From: Periplaneta americana
Taxonomy: Eukaryota; Arthropoda; Insecta; Blattodea; Blattidae
DNA length: 64,000 nucleotides
Direction of reading: 5' to 3'
Assembly (NCBI RefSeq): GCF_040183065.1
Contig: NC_091117.1
Coordinates: 107,128,001 to 107,192,000, forward strand
Below, in pieces: positions 33,793 through 45,464 of this stretch. Every line of letters starts with the position of its first letter. Position 1 is the stretch's first letter. The notes beneath the pieces were generated by a model that was not told where the DNA came from, made no database searches, and was given only the letters and a program-made list of their open reading frames with translations. The position numbers were made by a program, and so were the translations under genes.

Positions 33793-34231
33793 GTAGTGCC
33801 TTGCTATTTTTCGTGATGGGTTGCAGGCTGGAAACCAAAGATGATCATATAATATCACCACTGAAACCATGTCGCCATGTTCGTTGTTTTCCAACTAAAC
33901 CTGTTTTTTTCTATATTCTTTAGTTTCTAAGAAACAACAATTAAATATCGGACATTAGCTGTTTTGCACTTATGGCATAATTACTTTATTGCGACATTTA
34001 CTACTGTTAATGTAGGACTTTAGTCACGGTTTAGTTTTGACCATGAGTGTTTGCAACAGATGAAACAGCTGATGATTTTCCAATTTGAACTGTGAAAAGA
34101 GCCAGCTCCGTGTGAATAACTACTATCACCGTATGCAACACGGCAGCCACCAAGTGAGCACGCAGGGCACCCATCCGCACAGCCACCTTGAAATCCATCA
34201 CAGAAACTAGCACCGTCTGGACCAGGCTTAA

Positions 34232-34962
34232 AATACAAGGACACACAGTACAGTGAACATTATAATAATTTATTTATTTTATTAACCGCGAATATCTTTA
34301 ACCATTTTCTACTAAATTAATTTTGCAACTTTTCTTTTTCGGAACCGGTACTACAACAGTTTCAGTATCTGACGATGAATCCATGTTTAAACATAGTTCA
34401 CTAAACTATGAAACGCAGCAATTGTATGTGCCTGTTATTAGTGTTAAATATGATATCAAAACGCTGTCTTTCTTGCCACTCAAGGCACTTAAAATACACA
34501 ATGTTTACTAATTGCGAGAGCAGTGACTATGGATCGAAACGGATTAATAAACAATGCGGTAGAACTAGGAGAAGCATTATTTTTCGAGTTTAGTTGCCTT
34601 ACGGCAATCAGCTTGACTACCACATAGACTTACTAAATATCCGCGGGTTACCTATATGTTTACAATGTTACCATCTGAGTCATTATATAAATAAAAATAT
34701 CTGATAATGGGAAATAGAAATAATTTAAATATATTCTAGAAGTTCTCTATTTGTCAATCCCGACTCCCTTTAATCGGGATTCAACAGGGAAATTGGGAGA
34801 ATCCGGCCTAAATAGGGATACCCGGCAATCCTGGCTGTCAGACTTGCATCATTTTCATAGGAACTCTGAATGTGAATATTCATAAACACAATTAATAAAA
34901 GAATTACTATACCAACTTTTTAATTCAGTCTGTAGGTTAAACTGCTGTGTGAAGTTAAAAAG

Positions 34963-34963
<1 letters not shown>
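34232..34963. other. No gene recognised
   Basis: AT-rich spacer; short random frames only. Confidence 0.4.
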
Positions 34964-35013
<50 letters not shown>

Positions 35014-35061
35014 CAGCAGCAGTAGTAGTAGCAGTAACAACAACAGCAGCAGCAGCAGAAG
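34964..35061 (+). repeat. Compound (ATT)n and CAG-rich microsatellite
   Basis: About 16 ATT units are followed by an interrupted CAG/TAG/CAA trinucleotide tract. The Leu/Ile-rich minus-strand frame is an artefact. Confidence 0.93.
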
Positions 35062-35610
35062 AAAATGTTTCATTAATCCGTAACTAACACAAGAAGAATT
35101 ACATTCAATCATTTATATTTAAAAAGAAAATACCATTTTATAATTTATGCAGTTTCGGTATCTTTAAATTCGGTGAATAATTGTTCATGTATGCACTTAA
35201 TGCACTGAATCAACAGCTGTTTGAAGAAAATGTATGATATAGAGTGAATGAAGGACAATAAAATGTGTAATAACGTAGTTTGAAAGGTAACAACTATCTT
35301 CAAATGAATTGAACACACTTAATGATTCATTGTGGAGTAGAAGTTCTCTCTGCGGTTTGCACCTATCCACTTTCGGTTAATCTTTACTCAGAGGAAACTT
35401 GAAGCATGAAGAGTCACATGGCAAGTACAATAGGTTATCTTCTGTAACATAATATGGAGAAAAATTCGTCGTAGAAATTATGGATTAACTAACCAGTGAA
35501 ATATAACAGTCCTTCCTTCTTTACCTTTACATCCGTGTGCATTGCTGTAATTAAAAGCAGCACACGAAAGAACTATACTTATTCAGCTCTACCAAACAAA
35601 TGGCCTCTCG
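35062..35610. other. No gene recognised
   Basis: AT-rich spacer with no recognisable feature before the SINE target site. Confidence 0.4.
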
Positions 35611-35623
35611 TCGGCTGTTCAAT

Positions 35624-35853
35624 GTTAAAAATGTTATGTTTTATTTAACGACGCTCGCAACTGCAGAGGTTATATCAACGTCGCCGTATGTGCCGGAATT
35701 TTGTCCCGCAGGAGTTCTTTTACATGCAACTAAATCTACTGACATGAGCCTGTCACATTTAAGCACACTTAAATGCCATCGACTTGGCCAGGATCGAACC
35801 CGCAACCTTGGGCATAGAAGGCCAGCGCTATACCACTTGCCAACCAGGTCTAC
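35624..35853 (-). mobile_element. tRNA-derived SINE with 13-bp target duplication
   Basis: On the minus strand the head contains GGCAAGTGGTATAGCGCTGG and the B box GCGGGTTCGATCCTGG. A body follows, and the tail ends GTCGTTAAATAAAAC. It is flanked by a perfect duplication, TCGGCTGTTCAAT, at 35611-35623 and 35854-35866, which fixes both ends. Confidence 0.92.
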
Positions 35854-35986
35854 TCGGCTGTTCAATTTGGGAGCATAACACTAGCGCCAATGAGCGGTCT
35901 AGTGGTTATTTAGTAAGTCTATGGTTCTGTATCCCAGCCCTCCGCTTGACCACAGTCTAATAAATAATAGAATTAGTAGAATTAGT

Positions 35987-37490
35987 CTAATAGAATTAGT
36001 AGCTTCAAAATTGTAGGGCATATCTCGTAGGTTACATCGCGTGGTGAACTCCTCTCCCTATTTCCTGAGAAATTAACGATTTTGCATACCGCAAATTGGG
36101 GTAAACTCGGCCGCTGAGGTAAACTTGAAAATAAAAAAAAGGGAGAATTTAAACATTAATATGAAGTTCATTATTTTTCCATTTCTTAAAAACCGGTATT
36201 TCCTTTATTATTTTGAGTCACAAATAGTGCTGATGTTATGGTTTAAATTTTCATGGCAAGTTTACCGCATTTTACATTACATTTACAGTTTTCACACATA
36301 ATGCCTAATTTTAATTTATCCTATCTATATAATACGTAATTTACATGCACTTACTGTTAATGTGACGTAGGTGAGAACAAATAAATGAACACAATTTTGT
36401 TGAAAAAATTGTAACTTCAATCAACTCAGAAAATGTAGGCCTAATTTTATTTTCAGAGCAGAAGTGGTGTAAGTCAAAAATGAGTAATGAGGGGTTAAAG
36501 TAAATATTCTGTAAAATACAGCGCAAAGTGGCAGTTAATATTGAATGTATTTAAACTATTAATAGTCAGTGAATAGCACGAAGGATATATTAATTGCTAC
36601 TTTGCGCTGTATTTTACAGAATTTTTACTTTAAACCTCATTACCTGATTTTGACTTACACCACTTCTGCACTGAACGGCTCAAATAATCACTGGGAATGT
36701 AAAATCAACACCAATAACAGTCATGCAAATTATTACAGAAAAGATTGCTTTTTATATTAAATTTAAAAAGGCTCTTTTATTTCTTGAGAACTTAATACGT
36801 CTGCCACATGAATCTGCACCAAACACATCAGAAATTTATCGGCACAGTCTGGATTTATTCAAGAAGTGAATATTTTGCAAAATGATTACAATACTCCATG
36901 AATTCTTGCAAAATTAACACCATGATACCTACTTGAATGCTATATAACATTCTTGAAAAATATAAAGAAAAAAACACGAATACAAAAATTATGGAATTAC
37001 TTGCATTAAAAACTGTAGATATATTATCCAAAATCGGAATGGTTACACATTTACACATATGATCTCTGCAAAAAAAATAATATACTGCAACAGGTATTTA
37101 CTTTGTTTTTATTTAAACTGTCCTTCCTTACATACAAATAGGTAACTGATAAGGTAATAAATGTTTTATAGAACACAATACGTAGGCTACCTACAACGTG
37201 GATTATTGGTTATGACTGGGTTATGATTTTCTCTTGGTCTTTAAGGGAATCTGAAAAACGACAAATTCGGAGATTTAAACTTGTAGTTACTGCAATTTTC
37301 GTCATTGCACACATTGCCTTTATTCCGACGCATGATTAAAACGTTATTCTAACATCTCGCATCCCTTTAAAGCACGTGCTGGGTGTATCAACCCTATGAC
37401 CAGTGCCTTGCCTGCCGCTTGGGCGCTAGTGTCGCGAATGTTGGCAAAAAAAGTGTTGAAGTTGCGCGACTGTATATATTAGACTGTGGC
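35987..37490. repeat. Repeat R, copy 2 (empty hAT site)
   Basis: It matches R copy 1 over its whole length. At 36317-36336 the sequence runs through without the hAT; the target octamer is ATCTATAT at 36323-36330. The internal long inverted repeat is at 36458-36671. A 96-codon frame at 37383-37673 crosses its end and looks random. Confidence 0.8.
36458..36671. repeat. Long inverted repeat inside repeat R copy 2
   Basis: This is the same hairpin as at 21338-21541. The arms carry GCAGAAGTGGTGTAAGTC and its inverse GACTTACACCACTTCTGC, better paired here than in copy 1. Confidence 0.78.
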
Positions 37491-37879
37491 TTGACAGTTC
37501 ATTACAGTGTTGCCGACGTAAGGCTCCGGCTTGTAACTGAACACGGCCTACTTGGTGAAAGGCCACCGCACTCAAAGTGCCAACACCGCTACAACGCATT
37601 TGTGGGGGCCGATAACTGTCACGTTATAGTCTTGCTTGAGTGTAAAGTTTTTCTAAATTCTATCATGAAATAAAAGTAAATTCTCAAATTTTGTTGGATA
37701 TGTATTCATAAAATGTTAACCATGTTGTATCAGTGAGCAAATTAAAGACAATTCCAACAGAGAGTCTACTTAATATCTTACAATTAAGGAAATAATTAAG
37801 TTTTTAACGGCATGTAGGCACGATAATATTACGCTTCAGTATTATTGTGCGAAATAATTTTGTTATGAACTTTACAAAT

Positions 37880-37880
<1 letters not shown>

Positions 37881-37943
<63 letters not shown>
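37881..37943 (+). repeat. (AAT)n microsatellite
   Basis: About 20 AAT units. Confidence 0.95.
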
Positions 37944-37944
<1 letters not shown>

Positions 37945-38129
37945 AAAATTGAGGTAACACAAGTCATTTTATTGTCTAAGTCTTCTCAGGGCAGGCCTGT
38001 AGACTGAACTTACAAACATCACATTAATGTATTAAAAAAAAAGCATTATCCGTAATTCTTATATTGTTATTCAAAAGGGTTCGGGCAATCATTCAATCCT
38101 GAACAGATGGAAAAACTATTTTGGACAAT

Positions 38130-39720
38130 TACTAAATGTATACAGGCCAAATAGAAATTCAAATACAATCTGCTGAGCCATTTATACTCGAACTCACACT
38201 TTCTGAAGTCGAAATTGCGATAGAAAACCTGAAAAAGAAAAAGTATTCAGCTATCGATCATATTCCAGCAGAATTGATACAAGAGTGTGAAAGCGCATTA
38301 TCTAGCGAAATTTATAACCTTGTATTTGCTATTTGAGGGAAAAAATTGTGCCAGAACAATGGAAGGAGTCCATAATAATTGTACTTTTTATGAAAGGAGA
38401 AAAGACTAACTGCAGTAACTTTCGAGGAATATCAGTTTTGTTGACGCCGTACAATATTGTGTCCAATATTCTTTTGATAAGATTAACTCCTTATTTAGAT
38501 TAAATTACTGGGGATCATCAGTACGGTTTTAGGTCTAATAGGTCGACTGTAATTGACCAGATTTTTTGTATTCCACAGATATTGTTGAAAAAATGGGAGT
38601 ATAAGGATACAATACATCAGTTATTCGTAGATTTAAAAAAGGCATATGGCTTGGCTAAGAGAGAAGTTTTATATAATATTCTTATTGAATTCGGTATTCC
38701 CAAGAAGCTAGTTCGATTAATTAAAATATCTCAGTGAAACATATACCAGAGTCCTTATAGGCCAGTTTCTGTCGAATGCTTTTCCAATTTACTGTGGGCT
38801 AAAGCAAGGAGATGCACTATCACCTTTACTTTTTAACTTTACTCTAGAATATGTCATTAGGAAAGTCCAGGATAACAGAAAGGGTTTAGAATTGAACGGG
38901 TTACATCAACTGCTTGCCTCTGCGGATGACGTAAATATGTTAGGAGAAAAACCACGAACTATTAGAGAAAACACGGAAATTTTACTTGAAGCAAGTAAGG
39001 AGAAAGTTTTGAAAGTCAATCCCGAAGAGACGAAGTATATGATTATGTCTCGTAACCAGAATATTGTACGAAATAAAAATATAAAAATTGGAGATTTATC
39101 CTTCGAAGAGGTGGAAAAATTCAAATATCTTGGAGCAATAGTAACAAATATAAATGACACTCGGCAGGAAATTAAACGCAGAATAAATATGGGAAATGTC
39201 TGTTATTATTCGGTTGAATGAGAAACTTTTGTCATCCAGTCTGCTCTCAAAAACCTGAAAGATGGAATTTATGAGAGAGTTATATTACCGGTTGTTCTGT
39301 ATGGTTGTGAAACTTGGACTCTCATTTTGAGAGAGGAACGGAGGTTAAGGGTGTTTGAGAATAAGGTACTTAGGAAATTATTTGGGGATAATTGGGATGA
39401 AGTTACAGAAGAATGGATAAAGTTACACAACGTAGAACTGCACGCATTATATTCTTCACATGACATAATTAGGAACATTACATCCCGACGTTTGAGATAG
39501 GCAGGGCATGTAGGACGTATGGGCGAATCCAAAAATGCATATAGAGTGTTAGTTGGGAGGCCGGAGGGAAAAAGACTTTGGGGAGGCCGAGACGTAGATG
39601 GGAGGATATTACAAAAATGGATTTGAGGGATGTGGGATATGTTGGCAGAGACTGGATTATTCTTGCACAGGATTGGGACCGAGGGCGGCAATGAACCTCC
39701 GGGTTCCTTAAAAGCCATTT
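38130..39720 (+). pseudogene. LINE reverse transcriptase relic, family L
   Basis: Reverse transcriptase blocks appear in order in changing frames. KKYSAIDHIPAELIQ is at about 38240-38280, NFRGISVLL near 38420, QLFVDLKKAY near 38620, then a degraded G-L-K-Q-G-D block. [10 protein letters not shown] at about 38910 is the catalytic YADD box. The C-terminal part follows: YGCETWTL, SRRLR(stop)AGHVGRMGE and GRPEGKR. At least six lesions. The 3' end carries CGGGTTCCTTAAAAGCCAT and a GTAA-rich tail near 39722. The same family recurs at 62340-63116. The clade is not certain (RTE/Jockey-like). Confidence 0.82.
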
Positions 39721-39879
39721 GTAAGTAAATAAGAAATTAAGTGTTCTGCAATATATCATGGACTTCTACACAATGTTTCTAATTTTCCCTTCTTGCTAGA
39801 GCTGCTAGTAGTTGCAAGATCATTTTAATTTTTACAGTAGGGTTAATTTTTGAGTAGTATGTTACGGTAGATAAAGTAT

Positions 39880-40668
39880 TGTGAATTTTATTAGTAAGAA
39901 CAATGTAATTTATTCGTCACAACAATAATTCCTTTCTACAATTCACCTTAAACGCTCTCGTCAACAATTGGATCTTCACTCAACACAGTATTCGTTATAG
40001 CACTCCACCGACGACAATGACAATTTACTTGGCCTATTACGCACAACAATGAACTGTTAATCTTACTAATATTTACAAAGCACTATTTACAAATCAGAAC
40101 TATCAGTTCTCAGTTCACAGTTCTTCTATCTCAGTCACTCGAGTTCACAGTATCTCGAACCACAGACCTTCAGAGACAGTTCACTGTACTCGAACTCGGG
40201 TCCCTCCAACTGCGGTCCACTGCACTCGAACTCAGGTCCCTCCAACTGCGGTCCACTGCACTCGAACTCAGGCCTTCGGCTGCTGACGCAGTTGCGGACG
40301 CACACTCGAGTCGAACTCCGGTACACAAGACTGGCTTCCTTGCTCTGGCTTTCTCACTGACTGAATAACTGAAAACTGCTCGAGTTCGCTGGCGCTTCTT
40401 CTTTTATAGCAAAATCATAGTTGCGAGAAATTTCTACAGGTGTGTAGAGAATTATCTGGATATCTCCACTTCGACGGACTTCTCGAAGAGTCGGGAAGGT
40501 CCGTTCCCCATTCACTGCGTACGCAGAAGTTGCGCGCGCACTCTCGCTCCACTCTCTCGCCGCGTTGGCCCTTTCCCCTCTCCGCCGCGCGCCATTCCAC
40601 CGTGCTCCGCGCGATCTGCTTTCTTGCGGGACGCTGGTCGTGAGTTCGAATCTCACGTCGCTGTCACA
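39880..40668 (-). repeat. 3' LTR of the gypsy element
   Basis: TG...CA-bounded repeat of 789 bp. It contains two and a half copies of a roughly 36-bp unit (ACTCGAACTCAGGTCCCTCC type) at 40180-40275, and a tRNA T-arm-like hairpin at 40640-40656. Confidence 0.95.
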
Positions 40669-40681
40669 TTGCCCCCTCCTT
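40669..40681 (-). promoter_or_regulatory. Polypurine tract of the gypsy element
   Basis: AAGGAGGGGGCAA on the minus strand lies directly against the 3' LTR and would prime plus-strand DNA. It overlaps the natural pol stop codon. Confidence 0.8.
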
Positions 40682-43600
40682 AGGGCTGCTCGTCCCGGGC
40701 AGTCTCTTGGTAGGCTGTTAATCGGTCCAGATGCACCACCATCATCTTCCCTCAAGGTTGTCGCTGGATGCGGTACACCACGTCGTTGATCCGGGTCACC
40801 ACGCGGTATGGTCCATCCTAGGCACGGTGCAGCTTTGGTGATTTCCCTTTGGTCCTGGTAGGTCGATACAGCCACACCAGGTCGCCCTCCTGGAATCCTG
40901 CAGAGTTGGCTAATCTGTCGTAGCGCATCTTCATCCTGGCGCTGGCCATCTTGAGGTGCTCTCTGGCCAGTTGGTGAACTCCATTCAACTTCTCGGTCAG
41001 TTCTGCCACATAGTCAGTCGCTGGCTGGTCGGCGCTGGGTGGCGTGCCATACAGCAGATCACAGGGCAGGCGCAGCTCTGTCCCGAAGACCATGTTTGCC
41101 GGTGTCATCCCTGTTGTATCGTGGACCGAAGCTCTGTAGGCCAAGAGAAACAGTGGGACTCTGGCATCCCAGTCTCGCTGATGGTTGGACACCACCTTCC
41201 GCAGGTGCTCCTCCACGGTTTTGATGTATCGTTCCACCATGCCGTCGGACTGTGGGTGGAGGGGAGTGGTCCGGGTTTTATGCACCCCCATACGCTCGAG
41301 CAATTCTCCCATCAGGTTGGATTCGAAGTCGCGCCCCTGATCGCTATGCAATTCCCGGGGCACCCCGAATCGGCAGATGAAGTTGTCAAGCAGCGCGTCG
41401 GCCACCGTCGAAGCCTCTTGGTTGGGAATCGCGTACACCTCCGGCCATTTTGTGAAGTAATCCATGGCGACTAGCAGGTAGCGGTTCCCGCGATCCGTGA
41501 CCGGGAACGGTCCAGCAACGTCGATGGCGATCCTCTCAAAAGGAGCTCCCACGTTGTACTGCTGCATGGCTCCCCTGCTGCGGGTCCTTGGTCCGCGACT
41601 GGCTGCACAGGTGTCGCATCTTCGGCACCATTGTTCCGTGTCGGTTCTCTGATGCAACTAATAGAACCTCTGCCTTAACTTGTTCAGCGTCCTGTTGGCT
41701 CCCAGGTGGCCTCCAGTCACTCCAGCATGAGTCTCTTCCAGCACTTCCTTGACCTTGCTCCTGGGCAGGACAAGTTGTTCTATGCGGGTCCTTCCATCGG
41801 CCGACTCCCAAATCCTCTTCAGGATACCGTCCTTGATAGTGAAGGATTCCCACTGGGCCCACTAGCTCTTGTAAGTGGTGCTAAGGTTGGCGATATCGGC
41901 CCATACTGGTCTCTGGCCGGACTCCACATCACGTTGTAGCTGTCCAATGTTTGGGTCCTCTATCTGCTCCCTCCTTATGGCGGCGTTATCCCATCCTGGG
42001 CTCGGCTGGGCGGCAATTGCTCGGACTGCGTGGGCGCCATCCCGCTCTTCTACTTTCAAGCAGTGTTTACAGCCATCCGGGCACGGGCGTCGTGATAAGG
42101 CATCAGCGTTGGAATGTTTCTTCCCTTGTCGGTGTTCGGAGGTGAAGTTGTACTCCTGCAGTCGTTGAACCCAACGGGCGGTCTGCCCCTCCAGATTCTT
42201 GAAGCCCAATAGCCAGGTGAGTGCAGAATGGTCTGTCCTCAGATGGAACTCCTGGCCATACAAATATTTGTGGAAATGCTTCAGGGCTTCCACAATGGCA
42301 AGAAGTTCTCTACGGGTCACGCAGTAGTTTCTCTCAGCCTTGGACAATGTTCGGCTGAAGTAGGCAATCACGTCTCTTGCCCGTCCTGTTCCTGAGAGAG
42401 TACTCCGCCGATGCCTGCGTTGGTAGCGTCAGTGTCGAGCGTGAACTTCCTTCCAGGGATGGGATATCCCAGTACAGGAGCAGTGCAGAGCGCCTCTTTC
42501 AGTGACTGGAAGGATGACTCCGCCTTGTCCGTCCACTGGAATTGTCGTTTCTCCTCTGTCAGCTGGGTTAGAGGCTTAGCGATGTTGGCGTACCCAGCTA
42601 CGAACCTTCTGTAATAAGTGCAGAGGCCGAGAAAGCGGCGCAGCTCCTGTTTGTCCCTCGGTCTCGGCCATCCTCTGACGGCTTGTAGCTTCTCCGGGTC
42701 CATGGCCACTCCGTTCGTCCCTACTACGTGCCCCAAGTAGCTGACCTTCTTCTGGAACAGATGACATTTCTTCGGGTTCAACTTCAGCCTGGCTTGTCGC
42801 AGTCTCTCGAACACTTTCCTCAGGTTCAACAGCTGTTCGCTGAAAGTCTTGCCCACCACGATGACGTCATCAAGGTACAGCAAACATGTGTCGTATGTCA
42901 GGCCTCTCATTACGGACTCCATTAGTCTCTGGAATGTAGCCGGGGCGTTGCAGAGGCCGAACGGCATAACGGTGAACTGCCATAGTCCCTGGCCTGTAGA
43001 GAATGCCGTTTTCTCCTTGTCCTCAGGTTGTAGCGCCACCTGCCAGTATCCTGACTTGAGATCCAACGTCGAGAACCACTCTGCTCCGGCCAGAGTGTCC
43101 AAGGTGTCGTCAATTCGTGGAAGGAGAAAGCAGTCTTTCCTTGTGACGTCATTCAGTCTTCTATATTCCACGCAGAAACGCAGGTCCCCATTCTTCTCTT
43201 TCACCAGCACCACAGGTGATGACCAAGGGCTGTCGGATTCCTCGATGATCCCTCTTGCTTTCATGCCCTCCAGTTGGCTGTCAATCTCTCTCTGTTTAGC
43301 TAGAGGGACGCGTCGAGGAGGTTGTCTGATTGGGCGGGCATTTCCGGTGTCGATGCGGTGCTGAACTTTCTCCGTTCTCCCGTAGTCATTTTCAGACAGA
43401 CTGAACACGTCCTGAAATTCTGTCAGTAGATCGTGGACTTGTCTTCTTTCTCTTTTGCTTAAATTCGCCGGCAATTCTCGAGCCAGCTCTTTCATTGATG
43501 GGTCTAGATCTGGACGTGGTCGGTGACACTCCTCGTTTTCTGCCAGCGACGTCACAGTCACCACCGCCTCGACGTTACCTAGTACAGTTTCACTAGGCAC

Positions 43601-44262
43601 CTCCTTGTCCCGATTGGTGACATTCAGGACCCTCACCGGTACCACCTTCTGATTCGGGAGTAGGGATCTGGCCACATAAACCCCATCTATCGGAGTTGTT
43701 TGCGAATCGAGGAGCAGGTTTCTCTTAGGTTGTCCGTCCAGTCTTGCCGTCACCACCATCTCGCAGCCTCCTGGGATTGTCACATGATTCTCCAAGGTGA
43801 GTCTGCTGGCCATGGTTTGGTCTTCGACGTCCCTCAGGAACACTTCATCCTGACCAAAACGCAGGATACGGCGCCGGACGTCCACCGTTGCATCGAAGAT
43901 CCGCATGGCGTCGAGTCCCAGGATGACGTCTTCAGTGATGTTGGCGACGAACACCCACATCTCCAGTCTCCTCTTTCCCAATGTCAGATCCAGGAAAACC
44001 TCCTTTTGGATGGGCAGGTTCTCGCCTGAGGCAGTACGTAGCTCATACCGGCGCAGCGGCGTCCTCCCAGGTAGGCCACGCACGACTTCCGGTCTGGCGA
44101 TAGTGAGCGACGCCCCGGTGTCTACCAGTACTCTGCATGGGCGGCCTCTTATCTATCCGTCAGCAATCAGCCCATCGTCGCATCTTCTGTTAACCGTCTT
44201 CAAGATCAGCCGAGGGGATGGTGATGACGGCGCCGACGTGCCCCTCATCGCATCGGCCCCTT
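40680..44262 (-). pseudogene. Gypsy pol with five in-frame stops and a frameshift
   Basis: Domains in order: aspartic protease (LVDTGASLTI) preceded by a TAG at 44153-44155; reverse transcriptase with FCVEYRRLNDV, PFGLCNAPATFQ and catalytic YLDDVIV; RNase H (TLDTDATNAGIGG). After a frameshift at about 42368-42371 it continues AYFSRTLSKAERNY and LRTDHSALTWL. Stops follow at 41862-41864 (TAG) and 41658-41660 (TAG, before LHQR). The integrase has a zinc-binding CRRCDTC, then DDE residues (AIDVAGPF, SDQGRDFES, SDGMVERYIK). Last stops: TAG 40818-40820 and TGA 40752-40754; the natural TAA is 40680-40682. With these stops no full polyprotein is made by ordinary translation. Confidence 0.92.
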
Positions 44263-45435
44263 TTAGTTTTCCTGTTTGTGACCAGATCTGTCACAGTCCC
44301 TCCTCAGGTGTCCAGGCTCGCCGCAGGACCAGCAGGTAGGCACTCCTCGTCTTCGTCGCTCTGGTGATTTCGGTTGACGCTCCTCGACGTCGGCCGTCGC
44401 GACGCTCCTAATCCGGTGCGATGCCGAGACGTTCGCCATCAACTTGGCTGCCTCCATCCTGAGGGCCGGCGCCAGAGCTGCGTTGATGGTGCGATGCTCT
44501 GCTAAGAGTAGCTGTTGTCTTATTTCCGGGTCTCGAACTCCGCTGCCGAAGGTGTAGGCCGCCTCTCCAGCGATGAAATCATTAGGTAGGCCCATGAGGG
44601 CCTTATGGGCCAGTTGTTCCACCGCCATCGCGAATTCTTGTAGGGACTCGCCTGACTGTTGGACTGTCGTTTTTAGTTGGGTCCTAAATGCTGCAGCAAG
44701 TTGATGGCCACCATAACGTCCCTCCAGGGCCGCCATTATCTCAGCGGCTGTCCCATCTTCTGGAACGCTATGAAGAATCTCCGACGCCTGTCCCTGAAGC
44801 GCGGTCAGCAGCTGAGTAGTCTTCTCCGCTGGGGTCCACCCATTATGTGCTGCGGTGGCCTCGAACTGGCGACGGAATATCGCCCAAGACGTCGTACCGT
44901 CGAACTTCGGCGTCTTGACGTTGTGATGTTTGGCTGAAGGCGATGATTCCGTAGGGCCACTATATGGAGTCCTCAACTCTGTGGCCGCTTCTTGCATGGC
45001 ACGTCGAACCTCCTCGGCAACTATCTGTTTATGTTCTCTAGCCTGGCGATCCACCAACGCGAGAATGTGCTTGTTTTCTTCAGCATGTCGGTCCATCAAC
45101 GTGAGTATGTGCTTGTTTTCTTCAGCATGTCGGTCCATCACCTCACTCGTCTGCTCTTGACGACGCTCGAGATCGCGGATTTTTCCGTCGATATGGTCTA
45201 CATCCTGTCTCAACTCGGCTACTGTCTCGTTTATAGTTGTAAAATTCTGGTTTAGTTTATCCAGATCGGCCTTAAGTTCGTCTCTCACAATGGCGACAAT
45301 TCCATCTACGTGGGCCGAAACACCTTCGATTTGTGTAGTGACGTCATCTTTCACTCCGCTTATGTCGCCTTTCACTTCACTTATGTCACTTTTCAATTCC
45401 GCGATGGCTTGCAGGATCAGCTGTAGGTTCTCCAT
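44263..45435 (-). CDS. Gypsy gag, intact, 390 aa
   Basis: The frame opens at ATG 45435, 12 bases after the primer-binding site, and runs uninterrupted. Residues 1-160 are strongly coiled-coil. They contain a repeated unit (MDRHAEENKHIL twice, then VDRQAREHKQI). A capsid-like region follows (WAIFRRQFEATA, LQEFAMAVEQLA). A CCHC zinc knuckle (CWSCGEPGHLRRDC) lies about 25 residues from the end. The protein would package the RNA into a particle. Pol lies in the -1 frame, and the overlap just before the TAA (CAGGAAAACTAA) is where -1 frameshifting would occur, though it is not a textbook heptamer. Confidence 0.93.
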   Translation of the reverse strand: MENLQLILQAIAELKSDISEVKGDISGVKDDVTTQIEGVSAHVDGIVAIVRDELKADLDKLNQNFTTINETVAELRQDVDHIDGKIRDLERRQEQTSEVMDRHAEENKHILTLMDRHAEENKHILALVDRQAREHKQIVAEEVRRAMQEAATELRTPYSGPTESSPSAKHHNVKTPKFDGTTSWAIFRRQFEATAAHNGWTPAEKTTQLLTALQGQASEILHSVPEDGTAAEIMAALEGRYGGHQLAAAFRTQLKTTVQQSGESLQEFAMAVEQLAHKALMGLPNDFIAGEAAYTFGSGVRDPEIRQQLLLAEHRTINAALAPALRMEAAKLMANVSASHRIRSVATADVEERQPKSPERRRRGVPTCWSCGEPGHLRRDCDRSGHKQEN

Positions 45436-45446
45436 TGTCGATAATG

Positions 45447-45463
45447 TCCCGATTCTGACACCA
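45447..45463 (-). promoter_or_regulatory. Primer-binding site of the gypsy element
   Basis: TGGTGTCAGAATCGGGA on the minus strand, one base after the 5' LTR, is complementary at 15 of 17 bases to the 3' end I remember for insect tRNA-Leu, so tRNA-Leu is the likely reverse transcription primer. Confidence 0.7.
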
Positions 45464-45464
45464 A

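Larger units (their letters stand above)
32605..34228. mobile_element. Foldback MITE, family M, copy C, split by a CAACGAG element
   Basis: The ends AGCCCGGTTCAGACGG and the inverse (CCGTCTGGACCAGGCT) are flanked by TAA (32602-32604, 34229-34231). 32605-32750 plus 33801-34228 reconstruct an element of about 570 bp matching copies A and B. Confidence 0.85.

Noticed and set aside
37383..37673. 96-codon frame (MYQPYDQCL start) as a small gene
   Set aside because: It crosses the end of repeat R, and the sister copy at 22257-22360 does not keep the frame; no recognisable features.
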